Source of the DNA: an uncultured Rhodocyclaceae bacterium
GTDB lineage: Bacteria; Pseudomonadota; Gammaproteobacteria; Burkholderiales; Rhodocyclaceae
Length of the DNA: 64,000 nt
NCBI GenBank assembly: GCA_907163075.1
Contig: CAJQTY010000001.1
Coordinates: 3,286,001 to 3,350,000 of the forward strand
Direction of reading: 5' to 3'
Part shown: one piece after another, positions 46,891 to 57,000 of the stretch
Numbering within the stretch: the first letter of the stretch is position 1
How the letters are laid out: each line of letters starts with the position of its first letter
Made by a program: the position numbers and the translations under genes
Notes under the pieces: generated by a model
The model's database searches: none
Told to the model about the DNA's origin: nothing
The model's input: only the letters and a program-made list of their open reading frames with translations

Positions 46891-46919
46891 GAAAGAAGTT
46901 TCAACCGAGGTTTACTCGA

Positions 46920-48113
46920 TCACTCCCGCGCCATCGGCGTTTCAACCAGCCCGGTCGGCCGGCCGGCCTGGATCGCCGCAATTTCGGCTTCCGCCCGCTG
47001 CACATCGGTTGCCGTGCCGAGAACGCGGTATTCGATGTCGAAATTCCGGATTTCGCCTGCCCCGATCGTGGCCAGGCGTCCTTGTTCGCGCTCGATACGG
47101 CGCGGGTAGGCGTAACAGGTGCCGGGCTCGATTCCGGTCACATAGCCGTCGCTGGCGCTATCGGTGTTCTTCCACAGCGTAAGTACGGGCAGTTGCCGCA
47201 CGTTGAAGCGCAGCGCCACGCCGCGGCTGCCGGCCCGATTGGCGAGCATGGCCAGCGTCTGCCCGGTGGCATCGGCATAAGGCCGGATGTTGAACACCAT
47301 TTCGTCAAAACCGGGCGTCACCGGCAGATAGGTCTGCCAGCCGGCCAGACCCGGCCTGGCGTAATCGTTAAAGGGCGAGACCTCCTGTGCAGCGGCGAGA
47401 AAGCGTGCGCCGCCTTCAAGCAGCGGACTGCCAAAGTTCGAGTGGTAGATGATCTGATACTCACGCTCATAGTCGGACAGGTTGCGCAGTTCATCATGAA
47501 CATGGAAGGCACACTCGCCCGGCGTTACGCTGACGCCGGCCCAGGTTTCCAGGTTGCTGAACTTGAAGGTTTTCTCTTTCACCAGACCCTTCACCGTGAT
47601 GCGATGCGGCGCCTCGCGCTCGATGCTGACCACGACGCGCGATGCCGGGATATTCTGGGCGCGGCCATGCAGCGTCAGCAGGCGGCCGTTTTCGATTCCC
47701 GGATGGCCGCTCCACTCGAAACCGCAACGCACCATCATTTCGTTAAAGCCGTCAAGCCAGCCGAGGCCGCCGCGCTCCTCGAGATTGATGAACGCCGGAT
47801 TGACGATTTCGTCGACCGGCGAATTCCAGCCCAGGGTGACATCCTCGGACTGCGCCCGGTAGAGGCCCATGCCGCGGGTCGGGATCACCACCAGTTGAAG
47901 GTTACCGGTGTCGATCGTGAGCAGCGTACTGCCTTCCTGACGGCCGCCGTGAAGCGTCGTCTTGGTGATTCGAAAGGGTGTCGCGGTCGCAATGCCAAGT
48001 GCTTCGCTGCTGATCTGCCAGTGGGCAATTTCAATGCCCTGCGCCGTATCGGTGAGTACGAAGTCATGACTCGCGGCAGCGCTGCCTGCCACCGTGGCCG
48101 ATGCTTTTCCCAT
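46920..48113 (-). CDS. DUF4432 family protein (aldose epimerase-like fold)
   Basis: A 397-residue protein matching the DUF4432/galactose mutarotase-like group. Features: VIPTRGMGLYRAQSEDVTLGWNSP, NEMMVRCGFEWSGHP, LHGRAQNIPASRV, HDELRNLSDYEREYQIIYHSNFG. The family is thought to bind or isomerise sugars, but the activity of this subgroup is not established. The start at 48113 follows GGAGGAAGGCGGT; a longer in-frame extension lacks features. It appears as a single gene. Confidence 0.75.
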   Translation of the reverse strand: MGKASATVAGSAAASHDFVLTDTAQGIEIAHWQISSEALGIATATPFRITKTTLHGGRQEGSTLLTIDTGNLQLVVIPTRGMGLYRAQSEDVTLGWNSPVDEIVNPAFINLEERGGLGWLDGFNEMMVRCGFEWSGHPGIENGRLLTLHGRAQNIPASRVVVSIEREAPHRITVKGLVKEKTFKFSNLETWAGVSVTPGECAFHVHDELRNLSDYEREYQIIYHSNFGSPLLEGGARFLAAAQEVSPFNDYARPGLAGWQTYLPVTPGFDEMVFNIRPYADATGQTLAMLANRAGSRGVALRFNVRQLPVLTLWKNTDSASDGYVTGIEPGTCYAYPRRIEREQGRLATIGAGEIRNFDIEYRVLGTATDVQRAEAEIAAIQAGRPTGLVETPMARE

Positions 48114-48331
48114 ACCGCCTTCCTCCACAAGTAGTGTTGATGGACGTATTGAATGACCGCTGCAACAGGCCAATCGGAAGCAAGGATACACGTCACCGCG
48201 TCACGCACTGTTACCAAAGACAGGCAAAGACACAACTGACTTATTGGCTGGCTACCGATAAGCTTTGTTTCGTTAGACGAAATTAATTTTTACCTGACGA
48301 AAAAAACGTTACCGCTACGAAGGAGACACAC

Positions 48332-48631
48332 ATGAACCTGATCGCAACTATTAAATCGACCAAATCCGCCGTGAGCAAACGTGCCGTATCGTCCTTACTT
48401 GTCGCCATGCTCGGCGCAACCGCAATAATGAGCGGCGAAAACTCGATTCTGAATGCAAACAGCCTGCTCACGGTCATCTGGCCAGTATCGCTGATCGCCG
48501 TCTCGCTCTACTGGTTGCGTGCCTTTCTCGGCGAGCGCGCCGCTATGGAATACGATAGCGACGTCAAAGTCCAATCGCACATTGCCAGTTCCGGGCTTTA
48601 CATGACCCCGGTTTGCCTGACCCGAACCTAA
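48332..48631 (+). CDS. Small membrane protein, function unknown
   Basis: A 99-residue protein whose ATG is preceded by GAAGGAGACACAC, a strong ribosome site, and by an A/T-rich stretch (about 48280-48310). Two hydrophobic segments are visible (about residues 20-36 and 45-66), suggesting a two-pass inner-membrane protein with a polar tail (EYDSDVKVQS...). The codon pattern looks genuine, but I recognise no family. It is convergent with cimA, 47 bases apart. Confidence 0.55.
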   Translation: MNLIATIKSTKSAVSKRAVSSLLVAMLGATAIMSGENSILNANSLLTVIWPVSLIAVSLYWLRAFLGERAAMEYDSDVKVQSHIASSGLYMTPVCLTRT

Positions 48632-48678
48632 GCTTCACCCATCGCAAGCGGGCCGCAAGCAACAAATCGCGCCCCGCT

Positions 48679-50262
48679 TCAAGCCACGACCCTGGCTTCT
48701 TCCAGCTTCAGCAACTTGTACTCGATCGAATCGACCAGCGCTATCCAGCTGGCCTCGATGATATCGGTCGAAACCCCCACCGTCGTCCACACCGAGTCAC
48801 CATCGGTCGATTGAAGTAGCACGCGCACCTTGGCGGCGGTCGCATCGCGGCCGTTGATGACGCGCACCTTGTAGTCGGTCAGATGAACGTTGGACAGCTC
48901 CGGATAGAACCTGTCCAGCGCCTTGCGCAGCGCGCAATCGAGCGCATGCACCGGACCATCACCCTCGGCCGCCGTGATTTCGGACTTGCCATCGACCTTC
49001 ACCTTGATGATGGCGGAGGAGCCGTAATCGCCATTGGTCGGCTGTTCGCCGATGATCCGGAAATGCTCAAGTTCAAAAAACGGGCGGTACTTGCCAAGCT
49101 GCTTTCGGATGACCAGTTCGAAGGTGCTCTCCGCTCCTTCGAACTGGTAACCCTCGTGCTCCAGTTCCTTAAGGCGCTTGACGATACTGTCGGTTACGGC
49201 GTCGTCCTTGGTGATGCTGGCATCCACTTCCCAGATTTTTTCCAGGATCATGCGCCGACCTGAGACTTCGCTCATCAGGAAGCGGCGCTGGCCGCCGACC
49301 AGTTCCGGGTTGATGTGCTCGAAAGAATGCGCGGCCTTGTTCACACCGTCGATGTGCATGCCACCCTTGTGCGCGAATGCGCAGTTGCCGACAAAGGGGT
49401 CACGTTCGTTCAGCGCCACGTTGGAAACGGCGGCAATATGCCGCGCCATGCGTGTAATATTTTTGTACTGGCCGGCAGGCAGGCATTCGAAACCGCGTTT
49501 CACACCGAGGTTGGCGATGATGGTGGACAGGTTGGCGTTGCCGCAGCGCTCGCCGAAGCCGATATATGTTCCCTGTACGTGCCGCGCGCCATTCTCGACG
49601 GCGAGCACGCTGTTCGCCACCGCCATGCCGCAATCGTTGTGCGCGTGGATGCCGATCGGCACGCTGAACAAGGCAGCCAGTTTCCTGACGATGCTCGCCA
49701 CTTCGGACGGGAAAGTTCCGCCATTGGTATCGCACAGGACCAGCACGTCGGCCCCACCATCGACGGCCGCCTGCAGCGATCGGACGGCGTATTCCGGATT
49801 GTGCTTGTAGCCGTCGAAGAAATGCTCGGCGTCGTAGATCACCTCTTTGCCCTTGGCCTTGAAGAAGGCCAGGGTGTCGCGAATCATGCTCAGGTTTTCT
49901 TCGAGGCTGGTGCGAATGATCTCCGTCACGTGGAAATCCCAGCTCTTGCCGAAAATGACGATAACCGGGGTATCGGCCAGAAGCAGCGACTGCACGTTGC
50001 TGTCCTGTTCGACCTTGATGTCGCGCCGGCGGGTACTGCCGAAAGCGGCCAGCCTGGCGTGCTTGAGCGTCATGCTCTTGACGCGGGCGAAGAACTCGAG
50101 GTCTTTGGGATTGGAACCGGGGTTCCCGGCCTCGATGTAGTCCACGCCGTGATCGTCAAGCAGTTCCAGTATTTTCAGCTTGTCTTCGACGGAGAACGAG
50201 ATCCCCTCGGCCTGAGCACCGTCCCGCAGAGACGAATCGAATATCGCAACTTTATTGCTCAT
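48679..50262 (-). CDS. cimA: (R)-citramalate synthase
   Basis: A 527-residue enzyme of the isopropylmalate/homocitrate synthase family that joins pyruvate and acetyl-CoA to citramalate, starting isoleucine synthesis without threonine. Motifs: FDSSLRDGAQAEGISFSVEDKL, VLVLCDTNGGTFP, GIHAHNDCGMAVANS and FVGNCAFAHKGGMHIDGV. The C-terminal LeuA-type allosteric domain (about 400-525) is present. The start at 50262 is placed eight bases after GAAGGA. It lies downstream of rpoS. Confidence 0.9.
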   Translation of the reverse strand: MSNKVAIFDSSLRDGAQAEGISFSVEDKLKILELLDDHGVDYIEAGNPGSNPKDLEFFARVKSMTLKHARLAAFGSTRRRDIKVEQDSNVQSLLLADTPVIVIFGKSWDFHVTEIIRTSLEENLSMIRDTLAFFKAKGKEVIYDAEHFFDGYKHNPEYAVRSLQAAVDGGADVLVLCDTNGGTFPSEVASIVRKLAALFSVPIGIHAHNDCGMAVANSVLAVENGARHVQGTYIGFGERCGNANLSTIIANLGVKRGFECLPAGQYKNITRMARHIAAVSNVALNERDPFVGNCAFAHKGGMHIDGVNKAAHSFEHINPELVGGQRRFLMSEVSGRRMILEKIWEVDASITKDDAVTDSIVKRLKELEHEGYQFEGAESTFELVIRKQLGKYRPFFELEHFRIIGEQPTNGDYGSSAIIKVKVDGKSEITAAEGDGPVHALDCALRKALDRFYPELSNVHLTDYKVRVINGRDATAAKVRVLLQSTDGDSVWTTVGVSTDIIEASWIALVDSIEYKLLKLEEARVVA

Positions 50263-50349
50263 GCCTGACATCCTTCATATGCTTCCAAAAAACGGTTTGA
50301 ACAGAAATCGACTCGGCTCGGGGCAATACCACCCCATGCCGGCTAGCCC

Positions 50350-51306
50350 TCAGAGCAGATTGTCCCGCGTCACGCCACCGCGCTTGATCACCCGGCGCAA
50401 TTGGTCGAGCGCTTCGATCTGGATCTGACGCACGCGTTCGCGCGTGAGGTTAAGATCGGCAGCCACTTCCTCGAGCGTGCTGACGTCGCCGCCGCCAAGG
50501 CCGTAGCGCCGCTCAAGTACCCGGCGCTGCTTGTCCGGCAGTTGCTCGACCCAGTGACTGACCAGATTGCCGACTTCGTTTGACTGCAGCAGGCTTTCCG
50601 GATCGAGGGCGTTGTCGTCGGCAATGGCATCGGCAACGGTATGATTCGGATCAATCTCCAGCGGTGCATCGAGCGAGGAAATGTGTTCATTGAGTGCCAA
50701 AGCGCGGCGCACGTCTTCGACCGGCCGGTCGATCAGGTGGGCGATCTGTTCGAGACGGATTTCTCTCCCGTTGGCCAGCTCCAGGTGCCGAAAGGCACGC
50801 AGGATGATGTTGATCTCCTTGACCACATGCACCGGCAGACGGATGGTGCGCGACTGGTTCATGATCGCACGCTCAATGCTTTGCCGAATCCACCAGGTGG
50901 CGTAGGTCGAAAAGCGGAAACCGCGCCCCGGATCGAATTTCTCGATCGCGTGGATCAGGCCGAGATTTCCCTCTTCGATCAGATCCAGCAGCGGAATCCC
51001 GCGATTGAGGTAATGCTTGGCGATGTTTACCACCAGCCGCAGATTGTGCTCGATCATTTTTTGCCGTGCGGCAAACTCGCCACCCTGGGCGCGACACGCC
51101 CAGTCGAACTCTTCTTCCGGAGTAAATAGAGGCTTGGCGCCGATCTCGTTGAGATAGTGCTGGGTTACGTCGTTGAGCAGTTCGACTTCCGGCGTTGAAG
51201 CAACCGCCTCGTCTTCCAGTTCAGCCAGGAAGATCTCATCGGACGCCCCCTCTTCGGGCATCTCATCTTCGGAGAACTCGGAATCGTGATCAGCGGCTCC
51301 AGACAT
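50350..51306 (-). CDS. rpoS: RNA polymerase sigma factor RpoS
   Basis: A 318-residue sigma-70-family factor for stationary phase and general stress. An acidic N-terminus leads into region 1.2 (DVTQHYLNEIGAKPLFTPEEE). Region 2 has NLRLVVNIAKHYLNRG, DLIEEGNLGLIHAIEKFDPGRGFRFSTYATWWIRQSI. Region 4 has DVSTLEEVAADLNLTRERVRQIQ. The place after nlpD, pcm and surE is the standard proteobacterial arrangement. Its start lies two bases after the nlpD stop with no strong ribosome site, so coupling to nlpD or a promoter inside nlpD is likely. Confidence 0.94.
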   Translation of the reverse strand: MSGAADHDSEFSEDEMPEEGASDEIFLAELEDEAVASTPEVELLNDVTQHYLNEIGAKPLFTPEEEFDWACRAQGGEFAARQKMIEHNLRLVVNIAKHYLNRGIPLLDLIEEGNLGLIHAIEKFDPGRGFRFSTYATWWIRQSIERAIMNQSRTIRLPVHVVKEINIILRAFRHLELANGREIRLEQIAHLIDRPVEDVRRALALNEHISSLDAPLEIDPNHTVADAIADDNALDPESLLQSNEVGNLVSHWVEQLPDKQRRVLERRYGLGGGDVSTLEEVAADLNLTRERVRQIQIEALDQLRRVIKRGGVTRDNLL

Positions 51307-51308
51307 GA

Positions 51309-52247
51309 TCAGCGCTGCGGCAGGTATTTGAGCGGATCGACCGGCTTGCCCTGACGCCGGACCTCGAAGTGCAGCTTGACCTGATCGGCGTCGGAACTCC
51401 CCATTTCGGCAATCTTCTGACCCTTGGTCACACTCTGCCCTTCCCTGACAAGAATGGTCTGGTTGTGCGCGTAGGCCGAGAGGTAGGTATTGTTGTGCTT
51501 GATGATGACCAGTTTCCCATAGCCGCGCAAACCCGTACCGCTATAGACGACCTTGCCGTCGGCCGAGGCGATCACAGGATCGCCGGCCTTGCCGGCAATA
51601 TCGACGCCCTTGCTGCCGCCTTCGTTGAAGGTCCCAACGGTTTTTCCGTTAGCCGGCCAAATCCACGCAATGCCATCGCTGCCCACGGCCGCGTTTTCAG
51701 GCTTCGCTTCCGGTTTTGCTTCAGGACTGACGACAGGAGGAAGCACGGCCTCCGCCGGCTTCGCCACCGCTGGTACTTGCCCCTGCACTTGTGCCTGAGC
51801 GAGCGCCTGATCCGAGTACGCCTCCTTGCCGGCCTTTGGCTCACGCTTGAGCGTTTCAGTATTGGCACCGGCCACTCGCTTTTCGCTGACAGGTTCCCCT
51901 TCAATCGGCTTGGCAACCACGACGTCGGAAGTAATCGGCGCGGTCGAGGCGACGGCTGAACCCGCTTCCGCGGGCGGCCTGACCTTAAGCACCTTGCCGA
52001 CGGTAATGCGATCCGGGCTTTCGATACCGTTCATCGCGATCAACTCGCGGTAGTCCATGCCGTATTCACGGGCAATGCTGCGCAAGGTATCACCGCTCTT
52101 CACGGTATACGTGTCCCTGGCGGCCGACGTCTGGCCGCCGCGTTCGGAAACAGGTGCCGGGGATTTGCTTGCGCACCCGGTCAATACCAGCAGGGCGACG
52201 AGAACAAGACAGCGGCCCGATCCGGCAAAAATACGATTATTCTTCAT
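51309..52247 (-). CDS. nlpD: NlpD-like murein hydrolase activator lipoprotein
   Basis: A 312-residue outer-membrane lipoprotein. Signal and lipobox: CLVLVALLVLTGCASKSP. LysM domain: YTVKSGDTLRSIAREYGMDYREL...ITVGKVLKV (about residues 47-90). A Pro/Ala/Lys-rich linker follows, then a LytM/M23 domain (about 200-310). Catalytic positions are degenerate (SKGVDIAG lacks the metal His; the HxH site reads KLHFE), as in E. coli NlpD, which activates amidases rather than cutting peptidoglycan itself. Its start overlaps pcm by four bases. Confidence 0.92.
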   Translation of the reverse strand: MKNNRIFAGSGRCLVLVALLVLTGCASKSPAPVSERGGQTSAARDTYTVKSGDTLRSIAREYGMDYRELIAMNGIESPDRITVGKVLKVRPPAEAGSAVASTAPITSDVVVAKPIEGEPVSEKRVAGANTETLKREPKAGKEAYSDQALAQAQVQGQVPAVAKPAEAVLPPVVSPEAKPEAKPENAAVGSDGIAWIWPANGKTVGTFNEGGSKGVDIAGKAGDPVIASADGKVVYSGTGLRGYGKLVIIKHNNTYLSAYAHNQTILVREGQSVTKGQKIAEMGSSDADQVKLHFEVRRQGKPVDPLKYLPQR

Positions 52248-52900
52248 TCAAGCCCTGAGAGTAAGGGAACAAAACGAACACCATCAAGGCGGGTTTCAAC
52301 GTAACCTTCGGCTCGACGTTCGACAAGGAGAAGGTATTGCTCGCCCATTCCCAACGGCAATAGCATTTTGCCACCAAGCGCGAGTTGCTGCAAAAGTGCG
52401 TGCGGAACACACATGGCCGCCGCCGCGACGATGATCGTATCGAAAGGCGCTGCTTCCGGCAGGCCGAGTTGCCCATCGGCATGCTTCAGACGCACCTTGA
52501 ACTGCTGGATCGTCCGCATGTTGAGCTTGGCCTTGGCAAGCAGCGGCTCGATCCGTTCGACGGCATAAACTTCGTCGGTCAATTGCGCCAGCACGGCCGC
52601 CTGATAGCCGCAACCGGCGCCAATCTCCAGTGTGCGGCCGAGATCGCGTCCGGCATGCAGCACCTCGATCATCCTGGCCACGATGTAAGGCTGTGAAATC
52701 GTTTGCGAAAAACCGAGCGGCAAAGCCGTGTCTTCATAGGCACGGGAAGCCAGCGCTTCTTCGACGAACACATGACGCGGCACGGCGGCAATCGCCGCCA
52801 GCACACGCTGGTCACGAATCCCGCGCTCGCGCAGGCGATCGATCATGCGCGAGCGCGTACGCTGCGAGGTCATACCGATACCGGAAACGACGCGGCTCAT
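52244..52900 (-). CDS. pcm: Protein-L-isoaspartate O-methyltransferase
   Basis: A 218-residue SAM-dependent repair methyltransferase. Motifs: [36 protein letters not shown], then the SAM loop [17 protein letters not shown] and [20 protein letters not shown]. The ATG at 52900 overlaps the surE stop by four bases (ATGA), and the pcm stop overlaps nlpD likewise; a much longer in-frame extension would run through surE and is rejected. Confidence 0.93.
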   Translation of the reverse strand: MSRVVSGIGMTSQRTRSRMIDRLRERGIRDQRVLAAIAAVPRHVFVEEALASRAYEDTALPLGFSQTISQPYIVARMIEVLHAGRDLGRTLEIGAGCGYQAAVLAQLTDEVYAVERIEPLLAKAKLNMRTIQQFKVRLKHADGQLGLPEAAPFDTIIVAAAAMCVPHALLQQLALGGKMLLPLGMGEQYLLLVERRAEGYVETRLDGVRFVPLLSGLE

Positions 52901-53640
52901 TGCGTCAGCCAGTGGCGAATCAAGGGCAGTTGCGCATTGTGTGTCAGGTCGATCTGCAAGGGGGTAATCGAAACCTGGTGATTGCTTACCGCGAAAAAGT
53001 CGGTGCCTTCCCCGGCATCCTGGGCTGCGCCGGCGGCGCCGATCCAATACACCGTCTCGTTGCGCGGCGTTACTGTGCGCACCACCGCTTCGGCCTTGTG
53101 CCGCTTGCCCAGACGTGTCACGACCGTCCCCCGCAACGCGTCGTAAGGCAGGTCCGGGACGTTGACGTTGAGCAGCAAGGATTCCCGAACCTCCTGGCGC
53201 CGGATCATCTGGACCAGTTCCAGCGCCACCCGCGCGGCCGTCTCGAAATGTACCGCCGCCTTGCTGCACAAAGATACGGCAAGCGACGGCACGCCCAGCA
53301 GAAAACCCTCGGTCGCCGCCGCGACGGTCCCCGAATAGATCGTGTCGTCGCCCATGTTGGCACCGATATTGATCCCGGAAACGACCATGTCCGGCAATTC
53401 ATCGAGCATGCCAGTCACCGCCAGATGCACGCAATCGGTGGGAGTGCCGTTAACATGATAATAGCCGTTGGCGGCGCGCTTCACGGAAAGTGGTCGATCC
53501 AGCGTAAGCGAGTTGCTGGCACCGCTACGGTCGCGCTCGGGCGCCACTACGGTGATGTCGGCCACCTCCGCGAGCACCCGTGCCAGGCACTCGATCCCCG
53601 GCGAAAAATAACCATCGTCATTGCTGAGCAAAATTCGCAT
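52897..53640 (-). CDS. surE: 5'/3'-nucleotidase SurE
   Basis: A 247-residue stationary-phase survival nucleotidase hydrolysing nucleoside monophosphates. It starts [20 protein letters not shown] with the metal-binding DD pair; later come [30 protein letters not shown] and [20 protein letters not shown]. The start at 53640 matches the family. A hairpin with a T tract lies just upstream at 53672-53694, so surE transcription must either read through it or start inside the 32-base gap. Confidence 0.93.
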   Translation of the reverse strand: MRILLSNDDGYFSPGIECLARVLAEVADITVVAPERDRSGASNSLTLDRPLSVKRAANGYYHVNGTPTDCVHLAVTGMLDELPDMVVSGINIGANMGDDTIYSGTVAAATEGFLLGVPSLAVSLCSKAAVHFETAARVALELVQMIRRQEVRESLLLNVNVPDLPYDALRGTVVTRLGKRHKAEAVVRTVTPRNETVYWIGAAGAAQDAGEGTDFFAVSNHQVSITPLQIDLTHNAQLPLIRHWLTQ

Positions 53641-53667
53641 ATCAACCCATAAAAGCGGGAAAGGAAA

Positions 53668-53768
53668 ACAAAAAGCCGGCAAGCTGCCGGCTTTAACACA
53701 AGGGGAGTCGAAACCATGCATCCGTTTGGCGCCCCCCGGAGCCCGAAAACCATACCACCGCCACATTG
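53668..53768 (-). ncRNA. Possible small RNA or attenuated leader upstream of surE
   Basis: On the leftward strand a perfect TATAAT (53775-53780) is followed about 100 bases later by a strong hairpin and a T tract (53672-53694). No coding frame with a ribosome site fills the space. The -35 is weak. The result could be a stand-alone RNA of about 100 bases or a surE leader with an attenuator. No known RNA family was recognised (it lacks 6S or 4.5S hallmarks). Confidence 0.35.
53672..53694 (-). terminator. Rho-independent terminator upstream of surE
   Basis: AAAGCCGGC and GCCGGCTTT form a nine-base stem with a five-base loop. On the leftward strand it runs into TTTTTGTTTTCC, a fair T tract, so it would end leftward transcripts before surE. 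Confidence 0.7.
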
Positions 53769-53780
53769 GTCACCATTATA

Positions 53781-54075
53781 AAGGCAATCGCAATGCAGCG
53801 CGGAAACGGTCTGGATTCGCGCTTCGTTCGCCCTCACGCAATGAGCGAACGGATGATCAGTTTGCTACGCTTGTCTACCGAACTCATTTTCCTGCCAGAC
53901 ATTGAGTCCGGCGGACGAGCCAAAGCGTTCTTTGCCTACGTCCTGCCCGATCCGTCGGCGACTGGACGCCGCAACGGCGGCGCCAGCGCTACGGAGCGGG
54001 CATCGGGACAGGCGCGCAATCCATGTTTGCCGATTGGAGCGAGCGCCGGCCTGTCATCGCATGAAAAGCGACCGG
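53781..54075. other. Intergenic region between the GGDEF gene and the surE leader
   Basis: About 295 bases. No coding frame with a ribosome site, no tRNA and no strong hairpin was seen. The left end may hold the -35 region for the possible small RNA. Confidence 0.4.
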
Positions 54076-57000
54076 TCAGGATTTTGGCTCGTGGAAACTG
54101 ATACGGTCGCGCCCGGCTTCCTTGGCCCGATACATCGCCGCATCCGCCCATTTGAGGATTTCGTCCTGAGCGAATTCATGGTCGACATACAGCACCACAC
54201 CGACGCACGCGGAGCAACGATGGTCTACTGTTACTTCCGCCGTGCCATCGTGCCCGATTCGCAGCAGATAGGGCTCCGACAAGTTGATGCGGATTTTTTC
54301 AGCGATAATTTCGGCTTGTGACAGCGATTCGCTCTTATCCGTATCCAGCTCGCGAATCAGGACGATGAACTCGTCGCCGCCAAAGCGCGCCACCGTATCT
54401 ATCTCGCGTACGCAAGCCCTGAGCCGATTCGCCACTTCGATCAGCAGCAGATCGCCCACTTCGTGTCCGTGCGAGTCATTGAGCAGCTTGAAGTTGTCCA
54501 GATCGATGAATAGCACGGCGCCATAGCAGCGACTGCGCGCACTTGCCGCCATGTTCTGGGTCAGGCGGTCGTTGAGCAGCCGACGGTTGGGCAATTCGGT
54601 GAGCGGGTCGTAGAACGCCAGTTGACGCACCCGATCCTCCATCTGCTTGCGCTCGGTGATGTCCTGCAGGAAGCCAAGGATTCTGCGGTCTTGGAAATCC
54701 GGTCTTCCGATGACATGAACGCAGCGGATACTGCCTGCGGCGGTGATGAGTTCAAGTTCCACATCGTAGGGCTCGCCATCAGCGATCGCCCGCTGCATGG
54801 CCAGCTCAACAATCGGCCGCGACGCCGTGGAATAAAAATCGAAGGCTTTTTCGATCGTCAGCTCGTAAGAAGGATCGACTTCATGGATGCGATAAATTTC
54901 TTCCGTCCAGATCAGCTTCCCAGTGTCGATGTGAAACTCCCAGCCGCCCAGCTTGCCGATCTGTTCAGTTTCCTTGAGCAGGCGCTGGACATTGTCAAGC
55001 TCCGCCTCGGCCCGCTTGCGCTCGGTGATGTCCCGGCTGATGCCGTGGAACCCGGTAATCGTGCCGTGCGCGTCGCGCTCGGGTATGGATAGAACCTCCG
55101 CCCATATCAGGCGCCCATTCTTGCAGCGCTGCTGCAACTGAACCGTCGTCGCGCCCATCTGCGCTCCGTTCCGTTCAAACTCCGACCGTTTTCGACGCAT
55201 CTCATTGATGACGGCGACCCCCTCCTCGGTCAATATTTCAGATATATGATGGCCGATCACCTCGTCGGCATGGTAGCCGCGCAGACGCTGATCTGCCTGG
55301 CTGATATAGGTAAAGCGGTTATCACGATCCTGCTTCCAGACGACGTCGGAAACGTCCTCGGTCAACAGGCGGTAATGGGCTTCGCTATCACGCAGTTTTT
55401 CGGCAGCGTGGCTGCGCTCGATGGCGATACTGGCCAGGCGGGCGGATTGTTCGATGATGGAAATGTCGGCTTCAACGGGCGTATGCGCTTCATGATGATA
55501 GATCGCGAAGGTGCCGAGTACCTGGCCGGACGCGGTGCAGATCGGCTGTGACCAGCAGGCCCCGAGGTCGGCGCTCGCCGCGAGTTCCTTGTAGGGTGCC
55601 CAGTAGGGATGCGTCGCGATATCTTCGACGATAACGCGCTCGCCGGTGAACGCGGCTGTCCCGCACGACCCGACACCCATGCCGATGGCGATTCCGTCGA
55701 TCGCGGCGTTATAGAAATCGGGCAAACGCGGCGCCGCGCCGTGGAGGAGATGCCGACCCTGACTGTCAAGCAGCAGGATGCTGCAGAGCATTCCCGGATT
55801 CAGTTGCTCGACGCCGCGTACGATGGCTTCAAGAATCGTCGGCAGCGGCTCGCCCTCGGTCATCAGTTCCAGAATCTGGCTGCGGAACCGCTCGTAGTGC
55901 TCGGCACGCTTGCCGGCCGTAATATCGGCGTGGGTGATGACGACACCGTGCTGCATGTCCGGCCCGAGAGGCGTGGCGATCATCCTGAACCAGCGCTGTT
56001 GCCGCGGTGAATGGCAGGAGTATTCAAGGCTGAAGCTGGGCGAACGGCCGTCCAGAACCGCCAGGATACCGTTGTGGGCGTCGAGCGCTTCCTGGAATTC
56101 ATCGCCTGACGAACCGGGGCCAGCCTTGCAGAAGTCCAGGTAATTGCTGCCGACATCGGTGTGCGCGGCCGGCTTGCCTGGCTCGATGCCATTTTCCGCG
56201 GAGAAATGCCGCCAGCGCTCGTTGACCGCCTGGATTACGCCATCGCGATCGACCACGGCAATTTCGGCGGCCAGGGAATTCAGGATGTTGCTCTTGAAGG
56301 CCTCGCTGGCCTTCAAGGCTTTTTCAGCCAATTTGCGTTCCGTGATGTCATGCGACACGACGACCACGCGCTCGACCTGGCCGGCGCCGTCCTTGATTAC
56401 GTTGCCGCGCGATTCCATGTAGCGGATGCTGCCGTCCATTCTCACGAAACGATAGTCGAGCTGGCGCCCGATGCCGGTTCGCACCGTTTCACGGAATACC
56501 GCCCTGACGCGTTCCATGTCATCCGGGTGAATCTCGGCGAAGGAATCGGTGCCGTGCAGATCACTGGTTGCGCCGTAAAACTGCATGTACGAAGGACTGT
56601 TGTAGAGCCGCCTGCCCTCAAGGTCAAGAACGGCGATGAAGTCGCCGATGTTCTCGGCGATCAGAAGAAAGAACTCCTTCTGCTCGCGCAAGGCCTCTTC
56701 CGCGCGCTTGCGCTCGGTGATATCGCGCAGGAATACGAAAAACTCGCCACCCTCGACATCGCGATAGGTGACGCTCACCTCGGCATACCACGTCGATCCG
56801 TCCTTGCGGCGCTGCGTGGATTCAAACTGACCGCTTCCCGTGGTGACGACGAACCTGATGTGGCGGAGCGTCGCGGCGGCACTTTCAGGCGATTCAAGAT
56901 CCTCTATCTGCATTCCAAGGAGTTCACCGCGCGTGAAACCGGACTGCTGGCTATAAACGGCGTTGACGTCGATCAGGCCGCCCTGGGCATCGAGGTGCAA

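Noticed and set aside
52901-53269. In-frame 5' extension of pcm
   Set aside because: It runs through surE in another frame; the ATGA overlap at 52897-52900 gives the normal start.
53690-53780. tRNA or 4.5S/6S RNA in the surE leader
   Set aside because: The GGTTTCGACTCC stretch resembles a T arm, but the loop has an extra base and no cloverleaf can be folded; 4.5S and 6S hallmark sequences are absent.
53716-53781. A 21-codon rightward frame (MHPFGAP...) with AGGGGAG upstream
   Set aside because: Too short and opposite to the better-supported promoter and terminator; no downstream rightward gene for it to lead.
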